Source of the DNA: Micractinium sp. NFX-FRZ
Lineage: Eukaryota > Chlorophyta > Trebouxiophyceae > Chlorellales > Chlorellaceae
Length of the DNA: 38,719 nucleotides
Direction: 5' to 3'
NCBI GenBank assembly: GCA_029339195.1
Contig: JAPTJF010000542.1
Coordinates: 1-38,719, forward strand
Below the pieces are notes generated by a model that searched no databases, was not told the origin of the DNA, and saw only the letters and a program-made list of their open reading frames with translations. Shown here one piece after another: positions 1 to 10,300 of the stretch. Position 1 is the stretch's first letter; each line of letters starts with the position of its first letter. Both the position numbers and the translations under genes were made by a program.

Positions 1-437
1 AGGAAATATAACTAACGGTTGAGTTATGTAGCGTTATAACCAGTTATTTCCACAGCACTCAAGGGTTACCCCCAACCTGGTGGCGCACACCTCTTTGACG
101 TGCACAGTGACTGGGTGCGGGTGCTGTAGCTGCACTGGGGGGAGCATGCAGCGGGTGTGCGGCAAAGGAGCTGTGCATCTGCTTGGGAGGGCAGAGGTGG
201 TTTGGGGGGCGCTGCAGGGGCGGGGGTTGGAGGGAAGAGGAGTGGGGCTGGGGCGGCACAGGAGGCTCCCAGCGTTTGGACAGATTGCAGGCAGAGAGGG
301 AGCTGTGGCAGCGGCTGAGCAGCCCGTTGCCGCCCCGACATGCCCGGCCCGGCCCAGCCCAGTGCACAACAGTGGCGCCCTTCCCTCCTTCTCACCCTTA
401 CACTGTGCCCTGCCCCGCCCCCTTTTTGGTGCATCAG

Positions 438-548
438 GTGCCCAAGACCGCTGGCGGCAAGAAGAAGAAGAAGGGGGCCAAGCTTGACGGCGCGATGCTG
501 GGGTTTGCCAGCGGCACAAACTACGCCCTGCTGGAGACACCAGAATAG
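438..548 (+). CDS. Last exon (36 codons plus stop) of an unrecognised gene; 5' part lies outside the window or is not resolved
   Basis: A pyrimidine-rich acceptor ending in CAG at 435-437 is followed by an open phase-0 exon that ends at TAG 546-548. The 36 encoded residues have a Lys-rich run (five Lys) and then the tail LDGAMLGFASGTNYALLETP. I do not recognise the protein. The Lys-rich run followed by an LGF motif loosely recalls the K-rich DPSLLGF tail of GIGYF-type translational regulators, but the match is far too short to name it. A possible preceding exon around 281-320 (reading RLDRLQAERELWQRL) could not be joined in phase. The exon is supported by acceptor quality and by a composition that differs from the flanking GC-rich noncoding DNA. 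It could still be spurious. Confidence 0.5.
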   Translation: MPKTAGGKKKKKGAKLDGAMLGFASGTNYALLETPE

Positions 549-997
549 AGGGCAGTTCTCAGTGGGCAGCGGCCGGTCAGTGTGCAGAGAGCCCCAGCAC
601 GCCTGGCTGGCAGTGCCTGGGGCCTCCAGCGAGCGGGCCGGGCCGAACTCAGGACACTTGGCCGCTCTGCCCCGCCCCGCCCCGCCCCGCCTGCTCCTGG
701 CAATGGTGGCATAGTGATGTCAACAGTAGACAGGCACCCTCGCTTCTCAACATCTGAGGCACCCCATTTCATTCCTCCTCTTTGGCTCCCTCGCTCTGCT
801 TCTCTGCTGCTTGCACCCAATGTCAAGCATTCCCTGCACCACCAGCGGCATCGAGCGGTTTCCGGGGGCCGGATGAGGTGGCACGCTTGCAGGCAGGCAG
901 CCCTTTCAGGACGACTGCCCTGCCTGCCTGGCCCAGCTTCCCCGCGTTCAGACTGCTGCAGCTATCGCTGCCCGCCTGTGGATGTGTGGACACAAGC

Positions 998-1140
998 AGC
1001 ATCATGACCAGGCTCCCTGTCTGCCTGGTGGTGGGTGTGCGAGGGGGCGAGGCAGGAGGCGGGCGTGGGAGACGGGCAGCGCAGGGAGGTGGAGCAATGT
1101 GGCCACAGCAGATTCAAGCCCCCATCATTGGAGGATAGAA
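998..1140 (+). repeat. Partial copy of the dispersed repeat
   Basis: This segment shares TGACCAGG, GAGGCAGG and GTGGCC blocks, in the same order, with the fuller copy at about 1277-1546. The two copies are in direct orientation. It looks like a degraded or truncated copy of the same family. Confidence 0.45.
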
Positions 1141-1189
1141 ATGCTCCTCACCTGCCAGCTGCCCTGGTTTCCTCAACTTACCCTGGGAC

Positions 1190-1194
1190 TGTAA
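1190..1194 (+). terminator. Possible TGTAA polyadenylation signal
   Basis: TGTAA is the usual chlorophyte poly(A) signal. It lies about 640 nt after the stop at 548, which is long but possible for an algal 3' UTR. Confidence 0.3.
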
Positions 1195-1276
1195 CATTCC
1201 TTCTTCTTCTTTTTCTGGGCACGTTGCCGCCGCTGCGTGCGCATGCGCCGCCGCCACAGGCAGCGGCAGCGCCGCC

Positions 1277-1546
1277 AATTGTCTTGCATTCTTCACACCT
1301 GCTTTCCTCAGCTGTCCCCTCCCTCGCCTTGATACCACCCTTGGCCACCACGCTCTCCTGCCCTCGAGTTCAGAAATCACTAGCCAAGTGTGTGGAAAGT
1401 AGGAGACTCGTGACCAGGTTGCCTGTCAGCTCGCTGCCTGTGCAGTGGCGCGAGGCAGGGGGCGGGCGGGGAGACAGGCGGGTAAGCAAGTGTGGCCTCA
1501 ACACACGCACGGCCCCAACAAATGAGGAAGGAGTTAGCTAGGAACT
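1277..1546 (-). repeat. Dispersed repeat, copy 1 (about 270 bp, inverted relative to the copy at 24870)
   Basis: Read on the minus strand it starts TTCCTAGCTAA and ends in a block containing GGACAGCTGAG and TGTGAAGAATGCAAGACA. The copy at 24870-25118 shows the same blocks in the same order on the plus strand, including CCTGGTCACGAGTCT and AGGAGAGCG. I judge roughly 70 percent similarity by eye. No transposase, long terminal repeat or clear tRNA-like A/B box is visible, so a short non-autonomous element is the best description. Confidence 0.7.
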
Positions 1547-1738
1547 GGGTTTTACGTGGTGGTGATGCTGGCTGATTCCTCGAATCACGCCATGGGGCTG
1601 TATTGCAATTTGAGTCAAGGGTCTTCTTCTGGTGCCGCCACCGCCGCCGCAGCGTGCGCTGCGCAGGTGGGCACTGGAGCGTGCAAGAGGTTGCTTCGCC
1701 CTGTACTCCCGTTGCCTGCGCTACAAGCAGAGGGCGCC

Positions 1739-3097
1739 ATGTCGGGCTGGTTTGGGTGGCTGGCTGGCCTGGTGCACGACTTGTGGCCCCCAGCGCCTGC
1801 CAGTCACGAGGCGAGCCTTGAGGAGGACCTTCTTGGCGCGCTGCTCGACAAGGAGCTCCGCAAGCCGTCGGGAGAGCGAGACGAGGAGGTGGTGCGCACG
1901 TTGCGTGTGAAGTATCGCACGATTCAGCTGGAGAACGCGCAGGTGGGGAGGGCGCCAGCGGCGGCTTGGGGGCGGCAGGCGGCGGGACTAGTCGAGGGGC
2001 CTGGCCGCACGGCATCAGGCCGGGAGCCCAAGTCGGCAGGGAGAGACCTGTAGGCTGGCCTCCCACTGCAAGCAGGCAGTGCTGTCACACCTACTTTCGT
2101 TTACCTCAATGCCTGCACGCTTGCCCTGACCTGCCGTGCAGGCCCTGGCGGTCGAGTTTGCCCGAGTTGCCTCCATTTTTGAGCAGCCCGCCACCCAGGA
2201 GTGCTGTGCCTCTACTGCGTGGGTGCGGCAGCGTGTGGCTGCATCCTGCCGGGCTCTGCACGACTACTACTGCCAGCACATCCAGCAGGTGGGGCGCTGG
2301 AGGGCGAGGCAGGCGTTAGGCAGGCCTGCCTGCCCGCCGCTACTGTGCCGCATATCGTCTGCGCCCCTTCTGCCCGCCCTTCACCTTCAGTGCTCTCCCC
2401 TCAGTCACAAGCACATGCCCTGCCCCCTCTCCAATTACAGGTCAAGGAGGAGCTGGCTGCGGCTGAGGCCCGGCGCCCGCCTGCCCTGGTGGTCCAGCCC
2501 ACCTTGCGCCTGGACCTGCCCGAGGCGCTGCAGCAGCCGCCGTCGCGCCTAAACATGTGCAGCACGTGCGCTGATGCCATACAGAAGGTAGGGGGGCAGG
2601 GGGCGGGTGGTGCGCTGAGATGATATGCAAGGCAAGGCAGGGCAGGGGCCGGGTGGTGCTGTTGTGTCGGCCAGGGCGTTGCCGCATTTTGCTCGTTTCA
2701 GAGTGTGGGCTGGGCCAGGTTGTAGGCTGCGCCAGCATACAGCATGCCCTGTGCCGTGCGTCTCCCGGCCTTGCCTGACCCCCTCATGTGGTCACAGCTG
2801 CTGGCTGGCAACTCACCTGCCTGCCTGCCTGCCTGCCGTCCCTGCCTGCCTCTTGCAGATAGAGCTGAGAGAGCTGCGGCACATAGCGCATGCGCAGTTC
2901 CTGCAGAACCAGTTTCAAGCCAGAGGCCTTCAACCACCGCCCTCCGCCGCCGCTGCCATCCGGGGGCCGGCAGCGACAGCGGCGGCAGCAGCAGCCCTGC
3001 CTGCGTGCGAGGCCCAACAGGGCCGGCAGCAACAGCAGCGGTGCGGCGGCAGCAGTGATAGCAGTGGAGTCAAGGAGGATGCATCAGCAACGCCCAC

Positions 3098-3146
<49 letters not shown>

Positions 3147-3176
3147 GTCACTCCGCACACCAAGAGGGGCATGTAG
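1739..3176 (+). CDS. Orphan protein with polyQ tract, 4 exons, about 271 aa
   Basis: The exons are 1739-1942, 2142-2288, 2441-2587 and 2859-3176. All three introns are GT-AG and phase 0, and the middle two exons are each exactly 147 nt. The ATG at 1739 was chosen for its purine at -3 (GCCATGT). Upstream in-frame ATGs at 1565 and 1595 would add a low-complexity N-terminus. The protein starts MSGWFGWLAGLVHDLW, continues with charged, probably helical stretches (LEEDLLGALLDKELRK; VKYRTIQLENAQ) and a Cys pair (MCSTCADAIQK), and ends in an Ala/Gln-rich tail with 15 consecutive Gln. I do not recognise the family and no catalytic motif is evident. The codon phase, conserved-looking helices and clean splice sites argue that it is real. 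It converges with the POLQ gene. Confidence 0.72.
3099..3143 (+). repeat. (CAG)15 microsatellite coding polyglutamine
   Basis: Fifteen perfect CAG codons lie near the C-terminus of the orphan protein. A pure, uninterrupted tract like this is expected to vary in length between strains. Confidence 0.95.
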
Positions 3177-4363
3177 GGCAGTGGTAGCTGCAGAGAAGCT
3201 ACGTGCCGCAGCAGCCACATCAACAGCCGCACACACGGAGGCTGGTAGGCGAGCAGCCCACCGCAGCCCAATGCTGCTGGTGGTCTTCGTTCTGTGCGCA
3301 TGAAGTTACTTATCATTGTTCAATTCAAGCTTTTCATCTACTGCAGTCACGTTGCTCCTAAATCACGCCCCTCCTTGCACCGTTTCCACCCCCCTGGCCA
3401 CTGCGCTCCCCAGTGCCTGCGCAGGCTGCCTGCATGCCACACGAACACAAGTGCTTGCGTTGGCACTGTGTAAAGCAACACTTGTGTGTGCCTGTGCTGT
3501 GCTGCGTTCTGGGCGGGATGGGCTGCAGAGCCGCCTCCTGTGCAGATCCTGGCAGCCAGCGGCAGCGCAACTGGCCAGATGGGAGTCAGGCTGTTGGTGG
3601 AAGCAGTGCCAAGTCTGTTGTGGAAGGTCCAGACGGGGCGTGTAGGGTTTACGGGTGCAAGGGAGGGAGTGGGCACGGCGTGCTACCGTCCGATTGACGC
3701 AGCTGCTGCAGTGAGGGCAGGCTCGCTGTCCCCGAGGGACCTGCTGCCATCGCCTCTTTGGTCCCACAGTGGGAGCCGGTGCCCTCTGGGGTTGCGCTGC
3801 CACCCCACCCAGGCAGCCATGGAGTCAATTGTCGCCTGTGCCAGGCCCGCGTTGCACCGCAGGTGGAAGCCCCTGGGACCGTGCTGTCACACAAGGAGCA
3901 CATTGTGAGCGCTGGCAGAGGATCGGGGCGAGGCACAGGAGGCGGCATCCGAGCATATGTGTGTGCACCTGCTGTGATGCTGGCTCGGTGCAAGCAGGTG
4001 ACAAGGAGCCTTCAGTGGCAGAGGAGGGTGGGCCAGCCAACAAGGGGCAGGTCGCTAAAGGGGATGAGAGCATGGCAGGGTAATGTGGAGGACAACGAGT
4101 GAGACCCACGGTGACAACTGTACATGGTCTGTTCGTGTCAGTGTGTGAGATGATACATCAAATTCAAGTGCTGGCGGTTCATTTCCTCCGGCTGTTCAAC
4201 TGGCGCGACGTGGCGCAGATGCTGCCATTTGCACACGGCGCCTCCCCTAGAAGATGGGGCCCCTGCTGGCAGCTGTGGGGCCATCTGCCAGAATCTGTGG
4301 GCCCATGGGCCGGCCCTGCCCCAGGCCAGCCCCCACAGTCAGGCAGGTGCCCCCCCGCAAGGC
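3177..4363. other. Convergent intergenic stretch holding two 3' UTRs
   Basis: This lies between the stop of the plus-strand orphan gene and the stop of minus-strand POLQ. I see no exon with coherent splice sites and coding character. I found no TGTAA on the minus strand here for POLQ, so its poly(A) signal is unassigned. Confidence 0.6.
3469..3473 (+). terminator. TGTAA polyadenylation signal of the 1739-3176 gene
   Basis: TGTAA lies 293 nt after the stop codon at 3176, a usual distance for a green-algal 3' UTR. Confidence 0.5.
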
Positions 4364-7300
4364 TTATGAGCCGCTCCCCTGCTCAGTATCCCCGCCAAAG
4401 GGGGCCTCTTCGTCTCCCGCTGTCTCGTGGGCGGGGCCCCCAGCCGCATGGGGGTCTGCCAGCTCAGCCAGCTCCCCCCAGCTCCTGCCCACGCTTACGC
4501 GCACGCGCAGCGGGACCCGCAGCGGCAGGGGGGCCGCCCCCTCCATGCACTCGCGCACCACCGCCGCCACCTGTGGTGGCCACATGATGGGAGGGCAGGG
4601 GGGTGGTGCCACACAGGCAGTCGGGACCAGGACAGTGACCTCGGCAGGCGCGTGCCGCATTTATGGTTGCAACCCGCATTGCTCTTGCTGTGGTGCCTTG
4701 CAATACCCCCGCACCCACCCTTCCGCCACACAGCATCAGCTTTCCCAGAGCCCGGCCCCATCTCCCCTCCTTTAGTACGCAGCCAATCTCCCGTCACTTA
4801 ATCCCTGATGTATTCCAAATTGACTGTACCCCCTCACCTCCTCCACCCTCCCCTCCTCCACCTCCACCAGCAGCTCGTCGTGTATCTGCAGCACCAGGGC
4901 CGCCGCCCCCGGCCCCAGGGCTGCCAACCGCCGGTGGATGGCCACCATCGCCCGTTTGCACAGGTCGGCGGCGGAGCCCTGCAGAAACATGTGTTGAAGA
5001 CATTGGAAAACATGGAGGATTCAAAGTAAAAAGGTGGATGGCCACCATCGCCCGCTTGCCGCGGGCGGCAGGGCGGGCGGCGAAGCCCCCCTGCAACAGG
5101 GCATTGGCGGAGGTGAGGTCAGGGGGGCGGGATGGCCACCGCAGCCCGCATGCACAGGTTGGCGGCAGAGCCCTGCAGCAGGTATCACGACAGCCACAGA
5201 GCTGAAGTGTGTGGCAGGCCACCATGTGTCCGCTTGCACTGCTCAGGTGGGTCAGGCGAGGGCGGGGGGACGGCACAATAATGGACCCCTGCCTGCACCT
5301 GTGGTCTCCTTGTGAACTTACAACCCCTGCCCACACCCCATAACCCCTCCAGGCACCACCAAACGGCACGAACACGCACGTACACACCTGCATGATGGTG
5401 TTGACCGCCACGCGCTCCGCCTGTGCCCGCGCCGAGCTGTCCCGGCTGGTGATGCCGGGCAGCCAGCGGCGGCGCCCCGACAGCGTCTCGACATATCCTG
5501 CGAGTGGGTCAGGCAGAGGGGGCGGGAGGGGGCACAGTCATGCAGGCAGGCAAGCAGGCAGGCAGGGAGGGAGGGAGGGAACTCAGGCAGGGAGGCAGGG
5601 AAGGAGCACACTCGGGCAGGCAGGGTTGCAAGGGCGGCCTCCAAGGCGGCGCCGCCCTGGCAGCACCTCCACACAGAACGCAGGGAAGGAGCTCAGTGCG
5701 GGTGCGCAAGGGCAGGAATAACAAGCCCCGGACGGCACCAGGGGGTAAGGGGATGTGGCAGCCGGCTGGAGTCAGGTCGGGACAGGGTGCGGGGGAATGG
5801 GTGGCGAGGCAAGGTGCGCAGCCCTTGATGTGAGACACACAGAAGCTCTGATTGCACGGAACTCTCTCTCCACGGCTCGCCCCCACGGGTGCACACGCCA
5901 AATCTGCAACAGCCCACTGGGGTGGCACGCGCCTGCCCTTCCAGGCCTCCCTGCCCGCCTGGCCGGCCGGCCTGCATGCCGGCGTTGCGCACCTATGCCG
6001 GCGTCCCCTTCTGCAGCCGTGCCTGCGCACTGCCGCTTGGCAGCATCCATCCAGGCCTTCACTCCCGGCAGGGAGCTGAGGAAGCTGTCCCTCACGACGC
6101 CTGCCTCGCGCGCCGTCACACCCAGCAGCTCGCCAAGCTTGGTGGCGCCCATGCCGTACGACAGCCCATAGGCCAGCTGCTTGGCGTGCTCCCGGTCCCG
6201 AGGCGTCACCTGCAGCACGGGGGCGCGGTGAGAGAAGGAGGCGGGCACAGCACAACCACTGGGGGCTGAAGTCACGGTGACGGATGGCAAAGTGTCGTGC
6301 TCCAAAAGGACCCTGTCCCGGTAAGGCAGACCATGCCCCTCAGGGCACAGCACGCCAGGCACGGCGTTGGCCAGGCACAGCATGCCACATGTGCAGCATG
6401 CCTGGCACCGCACGTCGGGCACCGCATGTTGGCACAGCACGTCATGCACAGCACGCCAGGCACAGCCTATCAGGCGCAGCACTCCAGGCATGGCGTGCCG
6501 AGCACAGCATGCAAAGCACAGCGCATCGTGCACTGCCTGCCAGATGCGCAGCATCATGAACAAGAGGCACCCACCCACCTCGGCAAAGTCTTTGTGCAGC
6601 CACTTGGCGGCCAGCAGCTTGAACGGGTCGGGCTGGCCGTCCGCCAGCATGGCGCACAGGGCCTCGTCACCGCTGTAGGCAGACAGGCGGGCAGGCGGTA
6701 CGGAGCTGCTTTTGATGTGCGCGAGCAAGGCTCGCTTCCCACAACGCCATTCCTCTCAAGGAACCACGGCCGAAAAGCATGCAGGGAGTGGGGCATCCAC
6801 CCCGCCGTTAGCTTGACAGCATCATTACCATCCAGCACCCAACACACCCACGACACAAACACCCGTCCCAGCCTGCCCGACAAACATGTGCCACCATGTC
6901 CTGGCGGCGGGCACCCCCTCCCCTCATACGCGCCTACACACTTCAATCCAGTCCAGTCTCCAGCCCGGAGGTGACTCGCCTAATGTGCGCCCAACATGTG
7001 CCCTTAGCCACCCCCACCCTCGTTTCCTTCTTCATCGACAGTCCGATCCCATCACTTTTCAACTAGCACGCGACCCACCTGAAGTGCGCCATCATTCGCA
7101 GCTCCACCTGTCGGTAGTCGGCCGACAGCAGGCAGCAGCCGGGGGCGGCCACCAGCAGGGAACGGATGTTGGCGGTGCCCAGGCTGCAGTCGCATGCGCT
7201 TCGAGGGGCGGCCGTCAGGCAAGGCAGATATGTGGGGTGCCGTTTTGGGCAGGCAGGCAGGCAGGCAGACAGTGGGCAAGAGTGTGCGAGCTGCACAGAG

Positions 7301-10300
7301 CAGGATGCGCGAGTGTGATGTGGTTTTTGCACAGGGCAGGTGCATATGTTGGCCAATCCCTGGGCGCACCTGTGGTTGCCGCTGGCGCTGATGTCGTCGG
7401 CGCCTGCCACCTCGGCCGCCGCGCGCGCGGCGGGCGTGAGGAGGCAGCGCAGCTCATGGGGGCGGGGGCTGCACTGCAAGGAAGGCTCCTCCATGGTCAG
7501 ACGGCCTGCAGGGAGCAGGGGAGCGGCAGGACGGAAGCAAAACCATCATTTAGAACAAGAAAGGATTCGAGAGCTGCACTGCAGGGAGGGCTCTCCCATT
7601 GTCAGACGGCCTGCACAGAGGGACGGGACGGAAGCAAAGACTGGCTAGGTTGATTGGGTGAAAGGGAGACATGAAGTGACGCGGAGGAGCAGAACGAGGT
7701 GCAAGAGCGGGGCGGCACTGCAGGGAGGGCCCTGCCACTGCCTGCAGCAGCAGGGTGGGGTGCAACGTGGGATGCACAGGGCATGGGGGGCAGCTGCACA
7801 TGGGCAGGGCAGAAGGCACCCCACGACACGACATACGCCTGCCACCAGGGAGCGCTCTGCGTCCAAGTGCTGCTGCGTTCTACAACTGCTGTGCCCACAC
7901 ACCCACCTGACTCGGTGTTGGTGTGCAGCAACGGTGACCGCACGCGCGGCCCGCTGCCCACCCCCATCCCCGCCGCGCCTGCCCCGGTTGCCGCCGCCGC
8001 CGCCGCCTGGACATGGCGGCTGCTGCGCAGCTGCTGCAGGAACTGCTGGCTGTTTGTGAGGGAGCGGTGCTCCATGATGAGCGGCACCACAGGGTGGCAC
8101 CCTGGCTGCGCCATCAGTCGTTGCAGGGACTCCTTCTGCAGCAGGAGGGCGGGGGCGGGGGGAGGGCAGGCAGGTGGGGTCGAGGAGGTGCGGCGGGTGG
8201 GGCAGCACATGGGCTCGTGCTGCAAGCCAGGCTGATGGCGCAGCTCTGCCAGCTGGCGGTGGAAGGACACTAGGTCGCCCCATCAGGCGCAGAAAGGGGT
8301 TTCTGGCTGCAGCGCTCACGTTAGTGCTGGGGCGCCGGCTGCTGCTGTGCGCATCCCTCTCAGAGGGCGGCGGGGGCAGGCGGAGGTGGCGGTAGAGCAG
8401 GTCTGACACCTGCACCGCTCCCAGGAGGCAGCAGATGGGGTGGGGGGAAAGACGGGTGGAGCGCAGCACATCGAGTGCCGCCCGGCAACAAGAGCACTTC
8501 CGCCCAATTGAGTTGCAGATGCTCACTGCCCCGTGCATGCCACTACCCCATCCCGCAGTCTTGTTCACCCTGCCATGGCCCCCTCTTCCCTCCTCCCACA
8601 AGAGCAGCGCTCCCCACCTCTCCAGGGCTCCTCAGGTTGAGCTGCTGCCTAAATCCGGCGCTGCGCAGCAGCCCCCCAATCTCGTCCTCCTCCAGCTGCC
8701 GCAGCCTCCGCCCCAGCTGCCGCTCCACTGCACGCCACAAAGGGAGGGCAGACAGAGGAGGGACCATCAACCCTGGCACAAGCAGGTCAGTAGACAGAGA
8801 GACAGAGAGACAGGCAGGCGGGCAGGCGGGGCAGCTGGCGCCGCTTTTTAAAGCCCCTGGCAAGGGCAGCCCAACAGGGCAGCCCAACTGAGCGGCCGGC
8901 AGCAGTTCATGGCAGGGCGCCAGGTAGCTTACGGTGACACACAGTGCACTCACGCTTGCCGAGGCCGGCACGGTCCCAGCCCACCCCCACCGCCTGCATC
9001 TGCGCCAGCACAACCGCCAGCGGCATCTCTTGATGCAGCAGCACCCCCAGCAGCGCCGGCACCCGCTGCAGCTGCGGCAGTGCCGCTAGCCAGGCTGCTC
9101 GGGAGGCCGCCGCAGTGCGGCAGGCATCCAGCCAGCCTGGCGGTAGCTCCCCCACCCCGGCCGCTGCCGCCGCCTTCTCTGCTGCAGCGTCGTCTGCTAG
9201 CCCAGCGCAGGCAGATGTGAGGGCCTGGGGTCCGGACAGCTTGCTCAGCACACGATCTGCGGCGTCAGCCAGGCTCTCGTCTGGAGCCGCCATGAGCCGC
9301 TTGCTGCTGGGGTGCAGCAGCCAGGCGGCCAGCCGGACGTCCACGACCACAGCAGGCAGCATGGCGGGGCAGCGCAGCAGGCGCTGCAGCGCGGCCGCCT
9401 GGTGCTGCACCCCCACAGTGGCACAGAATGTTGACAGGCTGGCGCCGCCTGCTGTCTCGGTAGCGCCGCCAAGCACCACGGCCACCTCTCTGGCAGCGGG
9501 CGAGTCAAGGACATCGCTGCCGGCGGTGCTGCCAGTGGTGGCATCAGATTCTGCAGCGGCAGCATTCCCTGCCAGAGGAATGTAGGCAGCCACTCCGTCC
9601 CGCCAGCTCAGCGCCACCCCCAGCACTGCGCCGCTGCCTGGCTGCCCTTGCTGCTGCTGCTGCCGCTGCTGCTGCTGCTGCCCCTGCTGCTGCGTAACCG
9701 AGCCTGCTGCTAGTGCTGCTGCCCCAGCCACCGCTGCACCTGGCGCTGCTACAAGCTGCTGCTCCTCAGATTCCTCGCCGTCCTCCTGCTGCTGCCTGGA
9801 CCGCTTCCGCTTGGCAGCCTGAGCCGCCATGCGGGGCGGAGGCGGCAGGCTGTTGCCCCCTCCCTGACCGGCAATGTGCAGTGCGAATCCGATGCACCCC
9901 AGGCCACGGGCAGCACGCAGCTGAGCACACAGCTGCTGCACCTCTGGCAGCCACGCCAGCACATGCACGCCGGGCCCAGGCAGGCCGTCATCAGCGGCAG
10001 CAGCTGCGCCCGTACCGGCCTCTGCACAACTGCCGTCCCTGCCACTGTCGCGGTCCAAGGGCATGGCAACGGGGCCGCCCTTGTCCTGCCCTGGCGGCTG
10101 CTGCAGCTGCACCTGCTGCCGGGTGGTTGGCCGCTCTGGCTGCCGCTGCTGCCTGGGGGCCTGCTGCTCTGGCTGCTGCTGCTGCTGCTGCTGCTTGTCA
10201 GCCGGCTGCGCCTGCGCTGCAGGTGGCGGGCGCTCCACCCTGCGCCGCTTGCTGGCAGCTGCCTCCTCCTCACCCTCCCCGCCGAGCTGCCCCTGCTGCG

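Larger units (their letters stand above)
549..1738. other. Intergenic stretch: 3' UTR of the left gene, GC-rich short repeats, dispersed-repeat copies, 5' region of the next gene
   Basis: No convincing exon is visible. The stretch holds a CCCCG tandem run (669-690), a possible TGTAA poly(A) signal at 1190-1194 for the left-hand gene, and one partial and one fuller copy of the dispersed repeat described separately. In-frame ATGs at 1565 and 1595 lie upstream of the start chosen for the following gene, so its N-terminus could be longer. Confidence 0.6.

Noticed and set aside
281..323. Possible extra exon of the left-hand gene (RLDRLQAERELWQRL)
   Set aside because: The acceptor is fair but no in-phase GT donor leads to the exon at 438.
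1035..1541. Protein-coding reading of the dispersed repeat
   Set aside because: Both copies can be translated into faintly similar peptides, but in the two copies the frame contains no recognisable domain and similarity is as high at the DNA level as at the peptide level.
5131..5177. Mutually exclusive alternative POLQ exon 31
   Set aside because: Reading on from this copy reaches a stop within about 20 codons and motif C is not repeated, so it cannot replace exon 31.
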